This document shows positions 1 through 12,779 of a DNA stretch of 64,000 bases, piece by piece. The stretch's first letter is position 1. Each line of letters begins with the position of its first letter. The position numbers were made by a program, and so were the translations under genes. This DNA is from Protula sp. h YS-2021. Its lineage: Eukaryota; Annelida; Polychaeta; Sabellida; Serpulidae. The notes beneath the pieces are model-generated. The model had not been told where the DNA came from. It searched no databases and saw only the letters and a program-made list of their open reading frames with translations. The stretch lies in assembly GCA_949752745.1 (NCBI GenBank), contig OX457024.1, forward strand, positions 111,914,104-111,978,103. The letters are read 5' to 3'.

Positions 1-701
1 TATGATGCTTAGGCGGAAAAATATTTAAATAAGCTATATGGCATCAACTTGATGTTTATTCAATAAAGATTGAAAAGCCAAAAAAAAATGCTTGCTTGTA
101 TTTATTTTCCCCTTCTCCCCTTCCCCGTTCCTTGGGTGCAGAAAATGTATTAAAGCTCCCCCATTTCCCTCCCTCCCAAAAAGGATGGCAAATTGTAGTT
201 ACTTCGAAATTAAGATTTCCAAGTCTGGCCTTCAATGCGGCCGTAGATGATATGCATTCATAAGTTAATATATCGTTTCATGTGTAAACATCCGGTGGCC
301 TTGAGGGGTCAGCTGGGGTAGTATCTCGGGGAAATATCAGAAACGGAAAAATGAACCATCACTGTTTAATATGGTATGACAGCCTTCTCAAAAACCAGTT
401 TCACATGCTGTTGTGGCATAGTTCGATACTTGTCTTGCTGTGCTTTGCCCTGAGATTGCCAGTTCATTGCATAAAAATTGTTAGGCAAGCAACCTGTGGC
501 AGTCGAACCCAAAAAAGCATACATGCAAAGAAAAATTCTCATCTCCGCCCTTGTTCTTATTCTGTGTTAATAAGTGTTTGCATAAACACTTAAGAAAATG
601 TTTTATTTTGTAAAATAGATGTTTTGATTCGGGATGAAATTAACTTTTCGGGAGTGGCGGTCGTGAGGTACAGTTGACCACAGGTACATTCTCTTGTATC
701 T

Positions 702-1353
702 GTGGCCGTATTCACGAACATCTGAGTTTATTTACTTAGATATTGAACTTAGATCTCAAGATTAAAGTTTGCTTACTTAAGTCACATTCAATACGTAAGT
801 TTATCAACTTACATGCTAAGTCAATATTGCAAAATTTTCATAAAGAGTGCGACTAATCGTAATCGTATAAACTGGTTGTCAATATAAATATCGAAGGCCG
901 ATGAAAACTTTTAGATGTTTCGGGGCGGCAAAGCTTCTTCTTGTTTCCGACTCCAAATTTTCGAGATTTTCCACCAAAAAATGAATATCTTCTCTTGAAA
1001 ATCTATGTCAAGTTAAGAGTTCATCGTCATTGTAAACTTCAAACGGATTACTCCTATCTCGAAACACTTTCCCTCCTAAAAACCCTTTCATATTCTTCAT
1101 TTAATCTCAACAAATTCATTGTTGCCAAGGTAAACAAAGCACTTCAGGTATTTAAATATCGCGTGGGATTGAACTTAGAAATCTAAGTGTAGTCCGAAGT
1201 AAACTTAGAAGTTTGAACTTATACTTGAGTGGAAGTTTAAACTTACATTTTGTGAATACCGCTAAGTTTAACCAACGGGAAAGTTTACTGTTACATTTTT
1301 GCACTTAGATTGACTCTAAGTTTAAACTGACACTTTCGCGAATGCCGCCACTG
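702..1353. mobile_element. MITE-like element, imperfect TIRs
   Basis: The left end gtggccgtattcacgaa is matched imperfectly by the reverse complement of the right end (gtggcggcattcgcgaa), and both continue into a caGTTTA / gAGTTTA stretch. The interior is full of aacttag/ctaagtt motifs in both orientations and contains a further internal terminus-like motif (tgtgaataccgc) near 1,250, so two related units may be nested. No ORF of note is present. The copy in the right arm is at about 49,208-49,859. Confidence 0.5.
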
Positions 1354-1721
1354 GTTTACGGGTGAATATACCAGGTTGGCTATGGTTACGGCCTGTCCCT
1401 AAACAAAAATTATTGCCAATATCTGCAGGCAATAACTGAATTGTGTCAGTGTAATTACGGGCAATTTGGTGCCATGATTATTGGTTTTAACTTAGTCCCA
1501 GATCACTCTTGCGGTCTACCTATGAACGTGTCATTGATGTCAATTTTGTTAATCTCGGCGCATGACTCAGGCCACTGGCGTTAATTTAGAAAGAGTGCAT
1601 CACACAAATGACCCAATTATAAACACAACGCACAATTTCTGAGGTTAAACAACAATTTTGTACTGAGAAAAATATTCTTGGGATCAGGATATAAAATCTC
1701 CCATTATCTCACACAGCAACA

Positions 1722-2064
1722 ATAAGTCAATTCGCACTTTTACTTTTGCCAAAAAGTTTTCGCGGTTCGGCTGAATTTAGGTGGGATAAGGATATAAAGA
1801 AATGATAGAAAAAACGGTAAAAAACAACAAAATTCCATTTTACCAGCAAACATGTTCTCATGTTGGTTATTAAAGGGACTGAATAATATATAAAATACTT
1901 TTTAGAAGATCGTATGATGGGTTTATAAATTTGAAAGTGTGCATGTTCAAAGAAAATTAGAATTTTGAGGTTTTCCCTTATCATTTCTTTATAATTTATC
2001 TCCCAACATTTGCAGTCAAAACAACACCTCCACTGGAAAGATCCAAAAGTGCGAATTGGCTTAT
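1722..2064. mobile_element. MITE-like element, copy 1 of tandem trio
   Basis: This 343-bp unit is bounded by inverted ends: ATAAGTCAATTCGCACTTTT on the left and the reverse complement AAAAGTGCGAATTGGCTTAT on the right. The interior is about 90% alike to the next unit (shared ggtgggataaggatataaagaaatgatag). The reading frames across it come from the repeat and are not judged to be genes. Confidence 0.75.
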
Positions 2065-2073
2065 GGCTGTACA

Positions 2074-2417
2074 ATAAGCCAATTCGCACTTTGACTTTTT
2101 CAGAAAAGTTTTTACGTTTCGGCTGAATTCAGGTGGGATAAGGATATAAAGAAATGATAGATGAAAACCGAAAAAATCAACAAAATTCCATTTTGCCAGC
2201 AACATATTCACATGTTGGTTATTAAAGGGACTGAATAATATGTAAAATAGCTTTTAAAGATCATATGATGGCTTCATAAATTTGAAAGCGTGCATGTTGA
2301 AAGAAAATTAGAAACTTGATGTTTTCTCCTTATCATTTCTTTATAATTTATCCCAAAAATGTTTGCAGCCGAAACAACATCTTCACCGGAAAGACCCGAA
2401 AATGCGAACTGGCTTAT
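2074..2417. mobile_element. MITE-like element, copy 2 of tandem trio
   Basis: This 344-bp unit starts ATAAGCCAATTCGCACTTTG and ends ATGCGAACTGGCTTAT. It sits 9 bp from copy 1. The facing ends of the two copies form a perfect 19-bp inverted repeat (2,046-2,064 with 2,074-2,092) around a 9-base spacer, a strong hairpin. Confidence 0.75.
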
Positions 2418-2473
2418 TACAGGAACTGTGACCATTTCTGTCCTAGGAAGATTGATCAAGTCATCTTCATGCA

Positions 2474-2834
2474 ATAAGCCAAGTCACACTTTGGGTGTTT
2501 CGAATAATTTGCGAAAGAAATTTGATTTTCGACTGCGAGGGAACCAAAAAAATTAAAGAAATGACAGAAAAATATGGAAGAAATATCGCAAAAACAGCTT
2601 ATACTCGGAACATAAAAGAAATTGAAACTTGAAACTATTTGTTAAAACTTATAATACATTTTTAAATAGCACAGGAGTTGTTAAAAACCTGACTGCTCTT
2701 TGGTGCAAGAGAAATTTGACATTTAGGTGAAATTTCTCTATCATTTCTTTCATTTTTTACCCGGTTACTTTTATTCGAAACGCAGAACTTTTGCACATTT
2801 TTGTTGGGAACGCCCTAAGTGTGATGTGGCTTGT
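2474..2834. mobile_element. MITE-like element, diverged third copy
   Basis: The ends ATAAGCCAAGTCACACTTTG and (reverse complement of the right end) ACAAGCCACATCACACTTAG match at most positions and resemble the ends of the two preceding units. The interior is different. It is 361 bp long and has no coding content. Confidence 0.6.
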
Positions 2835-3784
2835 GGGTAACTGGGGGCATAATGAGCGATATTTGGAGTTTATAGCAGTTTTATACCAATACAACTTCTT
2901 CGCTATTTAAGCTAAGTAATAACACTTTTCTAAATGGTAAAAATTATTCAAAGAGCTAGCTTCCTGGCATGTGACAAATTGGCCAAAATGTCTGCAATTG
3001 CGTTTTGCCCCCACGCAAGAACTGGCAGTTTTTGATCACGTGATGAAAATGTTAAATCTTATTGGTAGATGTAAGGTTGTGACGTGAACTCAAGAATAGA
3101 AAGGGTCCGCTGGGACTAGTTTTAACATTGGTAACTGTAAACAAGAGGGCGATAATATAGGTTTTGTGCTAAAACATAAGATAAGAGCTTACTCTGCACG
3201 GCAGTAATATGTCAAGTAGTCTTCAGGCTGCATGTAATAGTTTCAAGTATTTTGTTATTTAGTTTAACTGCTTTCTTTCAAGTTATTTTCATTAGTTACT
3301 TCTCTTCGTCTCTGGCGGGTAGATGTAAACAATACAAACAAAATTACCTGAAGTTTGTAACCACAACTCTCGCGGAAATAGACGAAACTGTGAATTGTTT
3401 TTATTCCGAATAACTCTCCTCTAAAACTTGTATAAAGTGCAAGTAAATTATTAAATTACAAAAAAAAAAAAAAGATTTAGCGAGTCCACTGACTCTGCTA
3501 AAAATGATCATTTGGAGAACCGGGCTCATATACAAAACTAAGGAGACGGTCTCTTTTAGTGGGTGTGTTTCTGGCAAAAACGTTGGTCGAATAATGGAGA
3601 CCTCGAATTTTTGTTTATTTGTTATTGTTGTGTTTTTTTCAAAACAACCATAACAGATAATAACAATAATATTAATTTAAAATATCTATGCGATAACAAA
3701 AGAAAAAACACGGAAGAGAAGGGATATACGTTTGGTCTCCCCATCTATTATTTATAAGCATGGTCTCCCCAGGTCGCAAGGTAG

Positions 3785-5159
<1,375 letters not shown>

Positions 5160-5990
5160 TCTAGTATATTTTGGTATGAGACATCACTAAGGGGTCGTGC
5201 ATACAGCTTGTGGTTTTTTAATCGATCGGCTGATTGATTAATTTTATTTTTGGGGATCTTTGAAGAAAAAAATTAAATGGATCTCCTACATTTTTCATAC
5301 GATGTCATTTATTTTTCGTACGAGGCATTCCCAAATCGCGCTTGTGGCTTGCACATTTTATCTCATTTCGGAATTTTTTTTATTTTTTGGGGAAGTTATG
5401 AAGAGAATACTTTAAAATGCATAAATATCATTTACTTTGGTTGTGAGGCATGCTAAGGGGCTGACGAATACGACTTGCGTATTTTGAGTCGAACCGGTAA
5501 TTGCTGAGCAAAATGAATTTCCTCGTACAGTTCTTATTAATTTTTTGTATAAGTCCTTATTAATTTTTGCATAAGCCCTCTCTTGGGAGGGAGGGGGGAT
5601 GAGGATGCATACGGCCTTTGCTTTTTGAAAAAATCGGGAAATGTTCGGGAATTTTCTCGGAATTTTTGAAAAAAAAATGAATCTACAGTTTCAGGAGGTC
5701 TTCTTGGGCTTTTTGAGTTGATCGGGGAATTCTTCAATGTATTGGCAATTTTTGAGTAAAATACTTCAAACTGCATTTCTTACCAGAATTTAAATCCGTT
5801 TTTATGTATTTATGGTATAAGGTATCTCTAATTGGTCTTGCGCAAGGCTTGAGCTTTTAGATATGATCGAGAAAATTTTGCTTTTTTGGAAATTTTGAAG
5901 AAGAAACTTCAAAAAGCATTTCCTCCTACATTTTGATGAGATGTCATTTTTTTGGTATGGGTCATTCTTTGAGGGCTTCTTTTTATCATC
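5160..5990. repeat. Degenerate tandem repeat, unit about 130-160 bp
   Basis: Several diverged units carry the ordered motifs ggcatccctaaggggtcgtgc, tttagtcgatcgg, ggaatttttgaagaaaaa and cctacattttgat...gatgtcattta. The same family recurs at 9,800-10,520, 13,120-13,825 and 16,740-17,050. Confidence 0.75.
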
Positions 5991-7495
5991 TAGTCTTTAT
6001 ATCCATGTATATACATCTAATCTTCTCCTCAATTTTGTGTAATTTTAAGTTCATCAGCTGGTCTCCATGTCCTTATACACATATGTGTACACCGCCACCC
6101 CTCCCCCTGAATTGTTGAAGGACGTAAAATGCATATCAAATTCAGTTTTGTTATTGTTTTTTTTTAATTTGGTATAAGACCTCCTAGGCCTTATCGCTTT
6201 TCGCAAGCTGGGACTTTGTCATTTGGACAAACTTGCTTTGGTAATAGTGACGAAAATGTTGGCCTAAAAACTGCGGCTAAATAGTAAAGGAAAGTAGCCT
6301 CAGTATCGTGTAATTTTAAATTACATTAGCACACATTACTACCTAAGTGTCGGAAATATTGGCCAAAAATCAATTTTCTGTAAACGCATCTCCTAGGGTT
6401 GTCACAGAAACTATCATAAAAGATTTTGGTGCAATGTAGGGCACGTAAGTGTCGACCTGCTTGCCAATTGTTTTGGCGACTCGCCAAAATTGCCGGAAAT
6501 ATTGGCCAAAAGCCATGTTTATTGCCGTGTAATCTAAACTCACGCAAGGATATGGTCTTATTATGTTGGTATTTTGTTCAGAAGCGACGGAATTTTTCCT
6601 ACGTGGCTATTACTTTTTTGGAGTTTAGCAAAAAATTGGCGGATATATTGGAGATAAACCGATTTTGTATTAACATCTTGACTGATGCCAGGTACATAGC
6701 CTTACTGTCTTGGTAATTTTCGTTACAGGTTATACTTTCATGTTAGGATTCTTGACATCAGCATTCAGGCGTTTGATCAGATTGATTAGAAATTTAAATG
6801 TTCATGGCGGGCTTCTAATGTTTCTTAAGATCACCCATTCTTCAACACCCTCTCGCTTCCTTTCTTTCGGTGCTTTTGTTATTGCCTGTAGTTGTTGTGT
6901 CTTAAACAATAGCCCAAACAAAACTGAAATAAACGAAAGAAAAATAGGCTTGAGAAAGATTCCGGTCAACTTCTGGTCTAGTTACTTCATCTAGTTCATC
7001 TGATTCAATCAAAAAAGTTCGACAGCGACATTTTCACCACGTATAAGATAAGCATGTTTTCTTCTTTGCATTAACAGTTGCTTAAATGTGAATCCAGACA
7101 TGCAGCAAACACACCTCTCGGAGATGTTTCGGCCATAAGATAAGGTAAGGTGTGTCTGCCCTGATAAGGTAAGGGTATGGGTTACCTTCCGAATTGCTGT
7201 TTTAAATAATAATTTATTGGTGAACGTCTGCGATGTTATTTCTGATTGGTTAGACAAGGGTATAGGTGGCGCAATAAATTTTTGATATTTTCTGCCCTAA
7301 AACAAATGCGGTATAATAGACAAAATCAATATCTGTGACGGAATAGACATTATTATTTCAAATACTTTGAAATACTAAAGTTTTGTTATGTGATAATTTG
7401 GTATTTCACCTGCACAAACGTTGCCAATTGTTGTGAATTAGGCGTATCTTACTTGTGTAAGTTTTTAATTAATTTATTTGTATATTTTGTTTCAG
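5991..7495. other. No gene seen
   Basis: There are fragments of dispersed repeat: 6,190-6,235 shares cttatcgcttttcgcaagctgggactttg with the linkers of the 51-bp satellite, and 6,340-6,510 carries a repeated 'ggaaatattggccaaaa' motif. Reading frames are short with no family resemblance. Confidence 0.4.
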
Positions 7496-7649
7496 GGAAT
7501 TGCTGTTGGCACCCACAGACGACGAACTTCTGAAGCTGGGGAGAGCGCTGTGTAGCACCGACAAACCGCTTATGTCCGACAACAGTGCAGGTCCTCTACA
7601 TTCTGATGATTATCCCCACCCTCATCCTCTCGAGTTCTGTTCATACTGA
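7496..7649 (+). CDS. Orphan exon, unknown protein
   Basis: A pyrimidine-rich acceptor (tatattttgtttcag) ends at 7,495. From there one frame is open for 51 codons to a TGA at 7,647-7,649. With one base completing a split codon, the peptide starts ELLLAPTDDELLKLGRALC and ends HPLEFCSY. The first 95 bp are GC-richer than the surroundings, and a possible donor (GCAG|GTCC) lies at 7,590, so the exon could be internal or terminal. No upstream exon was found and the family is not recognised. It may be the last exon of a gene starting to the left, or a captured fragment. Confidence 0.4.
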
Positions 7650-8948
7650 TATTTTTCGTCAATATTTTTGATGATTTTCGCAATGGTTTACTTCTGATAA
7701 TTCTCCCTAATGGCTTTTTCTTTTGATTTCTTCCGTATATAATTCCTCTTATTCTTTCTTGCTTTGTTTAAACTAAAACCCTTTCTTTAATTATGTATGC
7801 CTTAGATAGTTTCAGCAAATGACGCATACAATTTTTAATATAACCAAAGGTGAAGTGCGAAATGAACATTGACGCGACTGAAATTTGGGTTAGATAAAAA
7901 ATAATAATTGACTTCTATTCTGTGCGAATTGCCAACGGTTTACATTACTTGTAAGAGTGCGTTATGTTATAGATGTGGTATAATCGCAATGCATTAGTTA
8001 CTTGCATGTGGAAATGTCTGTTGAGTGGGCAGTGTTGCCACATTATGCTTTTAAAAAAGATTTATACTTTTTTTGGAAATTCCAAAAACGATACTTTTTT
8101 ATCCGTAAATATTTTTATGCTTTTTAGACAAGCCGACTTCGTCGGATTGGCCTTATCACATCAGTAGAGGGCATATCCTTCGTCTGTATGTACGTGCATG
8201 TGTATGTACGCATATAAACCTAAAATGCTTTAACCCTAGTTTTGCTCGGATTCCTTTTAAATTTAGCAGAATGTTCTCCTGAGAGGTCTCTCTTGAAAAT
8301 TTACTTTTAGGCGGTCAATGAAAAATTGAGGAAATAGGGGCATTTTTTTAGGCAGCATTTAACAAAATTTTAGGCGCTTTTCGAAAGATCTTTTCTTCCA
8401 CATTTTGATAGGATTGCGTTCAAATTCTGCATAAATGTCTTAATAAACGGCTCTCACTTATAAGGTTTTATTTTTTTTGGCTTCTTTTCTGGTAATTTTG
8501 ACCGAATTCCTTGAAAATTTCGTAAAATCTTCAACAAGCTCGAAGCATTTTCCTCAGCTCCGCGAGGTTCGAGTTATGGAATATCCACTGTAGTTTTAGA
8601 CTTCATTATTTATCATCGTTTGAGTCTGGGATAAGGACCCCTGGGACAAGGACCTTTGAGAAAATCCCCACTCCCCGAATGACAAGGGCCCTTGGGGGTC
8701 CTTTGATCAGGGGGCCTTGTCTCGGGTGCTCCTGAATAAATCCCTATTGTTTGCGTTGGGATACGTGTAATTTTAACATATTGTATCGTAGGTTTTGATG
8801 CTGTGGGCGTACTATAGTTAAACATATTCATCCCTTCTTCCGTCTCCACACTTGAAGAGAAAATAAACTAAAACTGCGCACGCCCCCGGGTGTTGGGAGG
8901 GGGGATTAGAACAGATAGGACGCTATTTATGTATTTTATGTACTCCGT
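7650..8948. other. No gene seen
   Basis: AT-rich intergenic sequence. 8,270-8,540 contains degenerate repeat text resembling that near 21,000-21,230. 8,640-8,720 holds a short repeat of gggacaaggacc type. No credible coding exon was found. Confidence 0.4.
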
Positions 8949-9302
8949 CTCTCTCTCTCTCTCTCTCTTTCTCTCGCTGGCTCCCTCTCGCTTTCTCCCT
9001 TCTCTCTCTCTCTCTCTCTCTCTCTCCCCGGTCAGTCTCTCTCTCCCTCTCTCTCTCACTCTCTCTCTCTCTCTCTCTCTGTCGCTCGCTCTCTCTCCCC
9101 CTCGCCCTCTCTGTCGCTCTCTCTCTCTCTCTCACTCACTCTCCCCTCTCTCTCTCTCCCCTCTCTCTCTCCCTCTCTCTCTGTCTCTCTGTCTCCCACT
9201 CTCTCTCTCTGTCGCTCTTTCTCCCTCTCTCTGTCTCACTCTTTCTCTCTCTGTCGCTCTCCCTTGCTCTTTCTCTCTCGCTGTCTCTATCTCTGCCTCT
9301 CA
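8949..9302. repeat. CT-rich microsatellite
   Basis: About 350 bp of interrupted (TC)n with CTCC, GTCT and GTCGCTC variants. Long low-complexity frames on both strands (Ser/Leu or Arg/Glu) are by-products. Confidence 0.95.
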
Positions 9303-9714
9303 TTTTATAGTGAAAAGGAAACCTTTTGTTTTTTTCTATTTTCTGTGTGTAACGGGTCGGATCAACTTCAAATTTGGTGGAATTATGCCTTGGATGGAAC
9401 TGCAGATTGCTTTTGTATTTGACGTATATTGGACAACGAGTGACACCATATGTCGTTCCCTTTGTTTATTGATCTTCCTGGAAATGCCTGTTATTGCTGA
9501 CAAGTAAATAAGTGAGTCATTTGCTTTCTTGTGCTGTGACAAGCAACTCTTACTCTGGTACAACATACGACCACCTTCCAAACCCGGATAAAGAATACCA
9601 CGGCAATACCTGTGTTTAGCAACCCGGTTCAAGACCAAGAAAAAATTCAATAAAACCACTATGTACTGCTCGCCTCCTCGACAGAAATAAAGTGCATAAA
9701 GTTAAACCTGTTTT

Positions 9715-10522
9715 TAGCCCGGCTTACGCTACACATCAGCTGGGTGGTATATCTATCGGTCTGCAGACAGAGTCCGTTCGTTAGTTAGTCGTTTATTTAG
9801 TAAACTTTTCTTTCAAAATGCATCTCCACCTACATTTATGAACCGATGTCATTTATTTTTGGCATGAGGCGTACTTGAGGGCTTTTGCGTACGGCTTATG
9901 CTTTTTAGTCGATCAGATAATTTGTCAAGTTTTGGGAATTTTTGAAGGAAAAATATGAGGTACCCCTAAGCGATTATGCAGATAATTTTTATGTTTTTTA
10001 GTCTATCGAACAATTTTTGTATTTTTGGGAATTTTTGAGGAAAAATTTTCAAAAAAAAAATCAAAATGGAACTGCTGCTACATTTTTGATCCGATGTCTT
10101 TTATTTTGGTGTGAGGCGTTCCTAAAGAGTCCTGCTTGTGATGCTGCTTTTTTAGTCGATCAGACAATTTTTGTATTTTGGGGGAATTTTTAAAAAAAAA
10201 TACAAAATGAAATTTCTTCTATAGTTTTATCCAATTTCATATATTTTTGGTATGAGGCATTTTAGGTGGATCGAGTGTACGGCTTGAGGCTTTTTAGTCG
10301 ATCGGCCCATTTTTAGCCCAGCTTATGTTACACATAAGCTTGGGGTATTCCTATTCGTTTGCGGATAGCGTCCGTTAGTTAGTTAGTTGTTTTTTTTAGT
10401 AAACTTTGGTTCAAAATGCATCTGCTCCTACAATTTTGATCCGATGTCATTTTTTTTTGGTATGAGACATCCGTAAGGAGTTACGCATACGGCTTGTGTT
10501 TTGTTTAGTCTATCGAGTGACT
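9715..10522. repeat. Dispersed repeat copies plus degenerate tandem units
   Basis: Two copies of the cggcttacgctacac/gtccgttcgttagttagt repeat (9,715 and 10,314) flank several units of the 'tagtcgatcagacaatttttg' family. No gene is present. The mini-Maverick at 10,529 is inserted in one of these units: its flanking tttgaa is part of the family sequence. Confidence 0.75.
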
Positions 10523-10528
10523 TTTGAA

Positions 10529-10912
10529 AGTAGTAGGGAAACGCCGGTTCTGCGTCAATTTGTGACGTCATACTGTCTGGACCGGAAGTGAGAGTTCTGG
10601 CTCACTTTATGACGTCATACTGTCTGGAAATGACGTCATCATGTCTGGAAGTGACGTCATCATGTCTGGACCGGAAGTGACGTCATCATGTCTGTTTGTT
10701 TGTATCTGCTTGAGTTTGGATGGAGCGCGCGCGTGTTGGGATGACGTGATGATGAAGGGTAAACGTCACAGCAGAGTGTGCGTAAACGTGATTTTGTTTT
10801 CGTAATTTGAAATAACGGACTTCCGTTGAAGTGTGGAACTTATATTTGTAACATGTCGCCATTTTAACTGTATAGAAAGTGGAAAAAGTGAGATAACTTT
10901 CGCTATACTTTT
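10529..10912 (+). repeat. Left TIR of mini-Maverick
   Basis: It matches the reverse complement of 12,780-13,116, including the blocks accggaagtgacgtcat, gcgcgcgcgtgttggg and ggacttccgttgaagtgtgg. It carries five perfect TGACGTCA palindromes (10,563, 10,610, 10,631, 10,652, 10,678), more than the right arm, because of an extra duplicated stretch. Confidence 0.85.
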
Positions 10913-11590
10913 ACTGTTTGATTCAGTTTCATGTAAAGTTTTGTTATAAAGTAGTCACAGGCTATTTTCACAGGTGGCTGTGTGCATTTTTGTAACATGC
11001 CGCCATTTTAACTTTGTAAAAAGTGAAAAATTGAGATAACTTCCCTTATACTTGGTCGATTTACATGAAAATTTCACTACTTAATTCAGTTTTATGTAAT
11101 ATTTTAACATTAAGTGGTCACAGGCTATTTACACTGGTAGCTGTATGCATAATGTGACATGCCGCCATTTTAATTTTGTAAAAAGTGAAAAAGTGGTATA
11201 ACTTTCGCCATAGTTGACCGATTTGCATGAAAATTTTACTGTTTGATTCAGTTTCATGTACAGTTTTGTTATAAAGTTGTCATAGGCTATTTACACCGGT
11301 GACTGTATGCATAATGTAACATGCCGCCATTTTGACTTTGCAAAAAGTGACAAAGTGGGATAACTTTCGCTATGGTTGACCGATTTGAATGAAAATTTCA
11401 CCATTGAATTCAGTTTCATGTAAAGTTTTAACATTAAGTGGTTATAGGCTATTTACACCGGTGGCTGTATGCATAATGTGACATGCCGCCATTTTAATTT
11501 TGTAAAAAGTGGAACTTTCGTTGTGGTTGACCGATTTGAATACAAATTTCACCATTGAATTCAGTTTGATGTCTTAGTTTACAGTAGTTT
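10845..11590 (+). repeat. Five ~162-bp tandem units
   Basis: The motif acatgccgccattttaa recurs at about 10,851, 10,994, 11,156, 11,320 and 11,481. Each is followed by an aaaagtg...gataactttcgc stretch and by ttcagtttcatgtaaagttt. The first unit overlaps the TIR, so the array appears to have grown out of the TIR edge. Confidence 0.85.
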
Positions 11591-11689
11591 GCATAGGTGG
11601 GTTGTTGGAATGGCGCGCGCCCACCATTCAAACATGTGTTTGAATTATTTTTTTTAGGAACATATTACGTCAAACTATTCTTCAACAAG

Positions 11690-11915
11690 TTGTTTAACGA
11701 TTGTACAACAATTGTTCAACAAGCTGTTGTTCAACATGTTCAACAAGTTGAACATGTTCAACATGTTGTTAAACAAGTCAAACATGTTCAACATGTTCAA
11801 CTTGTTGTTGAACAAGTTGAACATGTTCAACATGTTGTTGAACAAGTTGAACATGTTCAACATGTTGTTTAACATGTTGTTCAACAAGTTGCTTGTTTAA
11901 CAAGTTGTTACTCAA
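11690..11915. repeat. Self-complementary GTTCAAC/GTTGAAC array
   Basis: About 220 bp is built almost wholly of alternating gttcaac, atg, ttgaac and aagttg words. Because both orientations alternate, nearly any part can fold on its neighbour (for example caagttgaacatgttcaac). It is open in several frames on both strands for the same reason. Confidence 0.85.
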
Positions 11916-12059
11916 CCTGTTGTAGCTCAAGCAATTGATGGAACAATAACAGTCAGTTCAGAAAAAAAGACGTATGTTGAATAGTTTTATTAATACATTT
12001 AAATACACACAGCTTAAATCTATAACAATATAACAATACTATAACATTTGTTGATTGTC

Positions 12060-12065
12060 TTTATT
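12060..12065 (-). terminator. Polyadenylation signal for the acidic ORF
   Basis: TTTATT on plus reads AATAAA on minus, 45 nt past the stop codon. A second copy lies near 11,983. Confidence 0.4.
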
Positions 12066-12110
12066 ATAAAGTTTAGTCAAATAAGTCTATTTTTCTTCAT
12101 CTGCTTCACT

Positions 12111-12440
12111 CTATTCACTGTCATCCATATCACTTTCTTCGTCGCTGCTTTCATCTTCTTCCTCCTCATCTAGAAGCTCTTCAAAGAATGCGTCGTTTCT
12201 TCTTATAGCCGCCTTTAGTGCCTTTGAATACTCGTAATGTTTTTCATCAACAAAATAATTAAAGTCTTCTAAAATGGTTTGATAATGTTCGTTTTGTTCT
12301 AGACGTTGGGTATATTTGAATAGTCTCATAAACATTTGTTTAAGTCGACGCTTATAAATGGGTCGAAAGTCATCACTTGCTATTTCCCGCGCATCTTCAA
12401 GCCCTTGTTCTTCATATTCATACTCAGCAGAATTTATCAC
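12111..12440 (-). CDS. Acidic protein of mini-Maverick, unknown function
   Basis: This minus-strand frame encodes about 109 residues ending at TAG (12,111-12,113). The N-terminal part is acidic and tyrosine-rich (NSAEYEYEEQGLED). The middle is basic and looks helical (PIYKRRLKQMFMRLFKY). The last 20 residues or so are almost all Asp, Glu and Ser. An AATAAA lies 45 nt downstream on the same strand (12,060-12,065 read on minus). There is no ATG: the frame opens at a GTG after a stop at 12,447-12,449, so the start may be an exon border (acceptor-like ag just upstream) or the 5' end may be lost. Composition differs from the repeats around it, which argues for a real coding history. The family is not recognised; it could be a cargo or regulatory protein of the element. 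Confidence 0.5.
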   Translation of the reverse strand: MINSAEYEYEEQGLEDAREIASDDFRPIYKRRLKQMFMRLFKYTQRLEQNEHYQTILEDFNYFVDEKHYEYSKALKAAIRRNDAFFEELLDEEEEDESSDEESDMDDSE

Positions 12441-12510
12441 TGCTTGTTATGAATCGTTTCACCTACAGTTGTACAGTTGTTATACAGCAGAGACATCTGG
12501 TGGTGAAGCG

Positions 12511-12728
12511 AAATGGTATTCATCCGCCAAATGGTATTCATCCGCTAAATGGTATTCATCCGCCAAATGGTATTCATCCGCTAAATGGTATTCATCCGCC
12601 AAATGGTATTCATCCGCTAAATGGTATTCATCCGCCAAATGGTATTCATCCGCTAAATGGTAATCATCCGCCAAATGATATTCATCCGCTAAATGGTATT
12701 CATCCGCCAAATGGTATTCATCCGCGAA
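12511..12728 (+). repeat. 18-bp minisatellite, ~12 copies
   Basis: The unit aaatggtattcatccgcc alternates with a version ending ccgct, giving a 36-bp higher-order period. The period is a multiple of 3, so several frames are open (for example EYHLAD on minus). I do not call these genes. Confidence 0.9.
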
Positions 12729-12779
12729 ATAGCACTGGAAATAACTGAATCAAATGGAGAAATTTTTATGTAAATCAGT

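Noticed and set aside
1727..2556. Frames of 65-120 residues in the MITE trio, repeated in the right arm
   Set aside because: Non-coding repeats; the apparent conservation is DNA duplication.
8133..8145. Small hairpin CCGAC-TTC-GTCGG
   Set aside because: A five-base stem in repeat-like sequence; too small to support a function.
8868..9507. A 205-residue Ser/Leu frame and its Arg/Glu opposites
   Set aside because: Low-complexity output of the CT-rich repeat; no domain and no regular start.
12358..12748. Frames with repeated YSSAKW, HPPNGI or ADEYHL blocks
   Set aside because: The 18-bp minisatellite has a period divisible by three, so several frames stay open on both strands.
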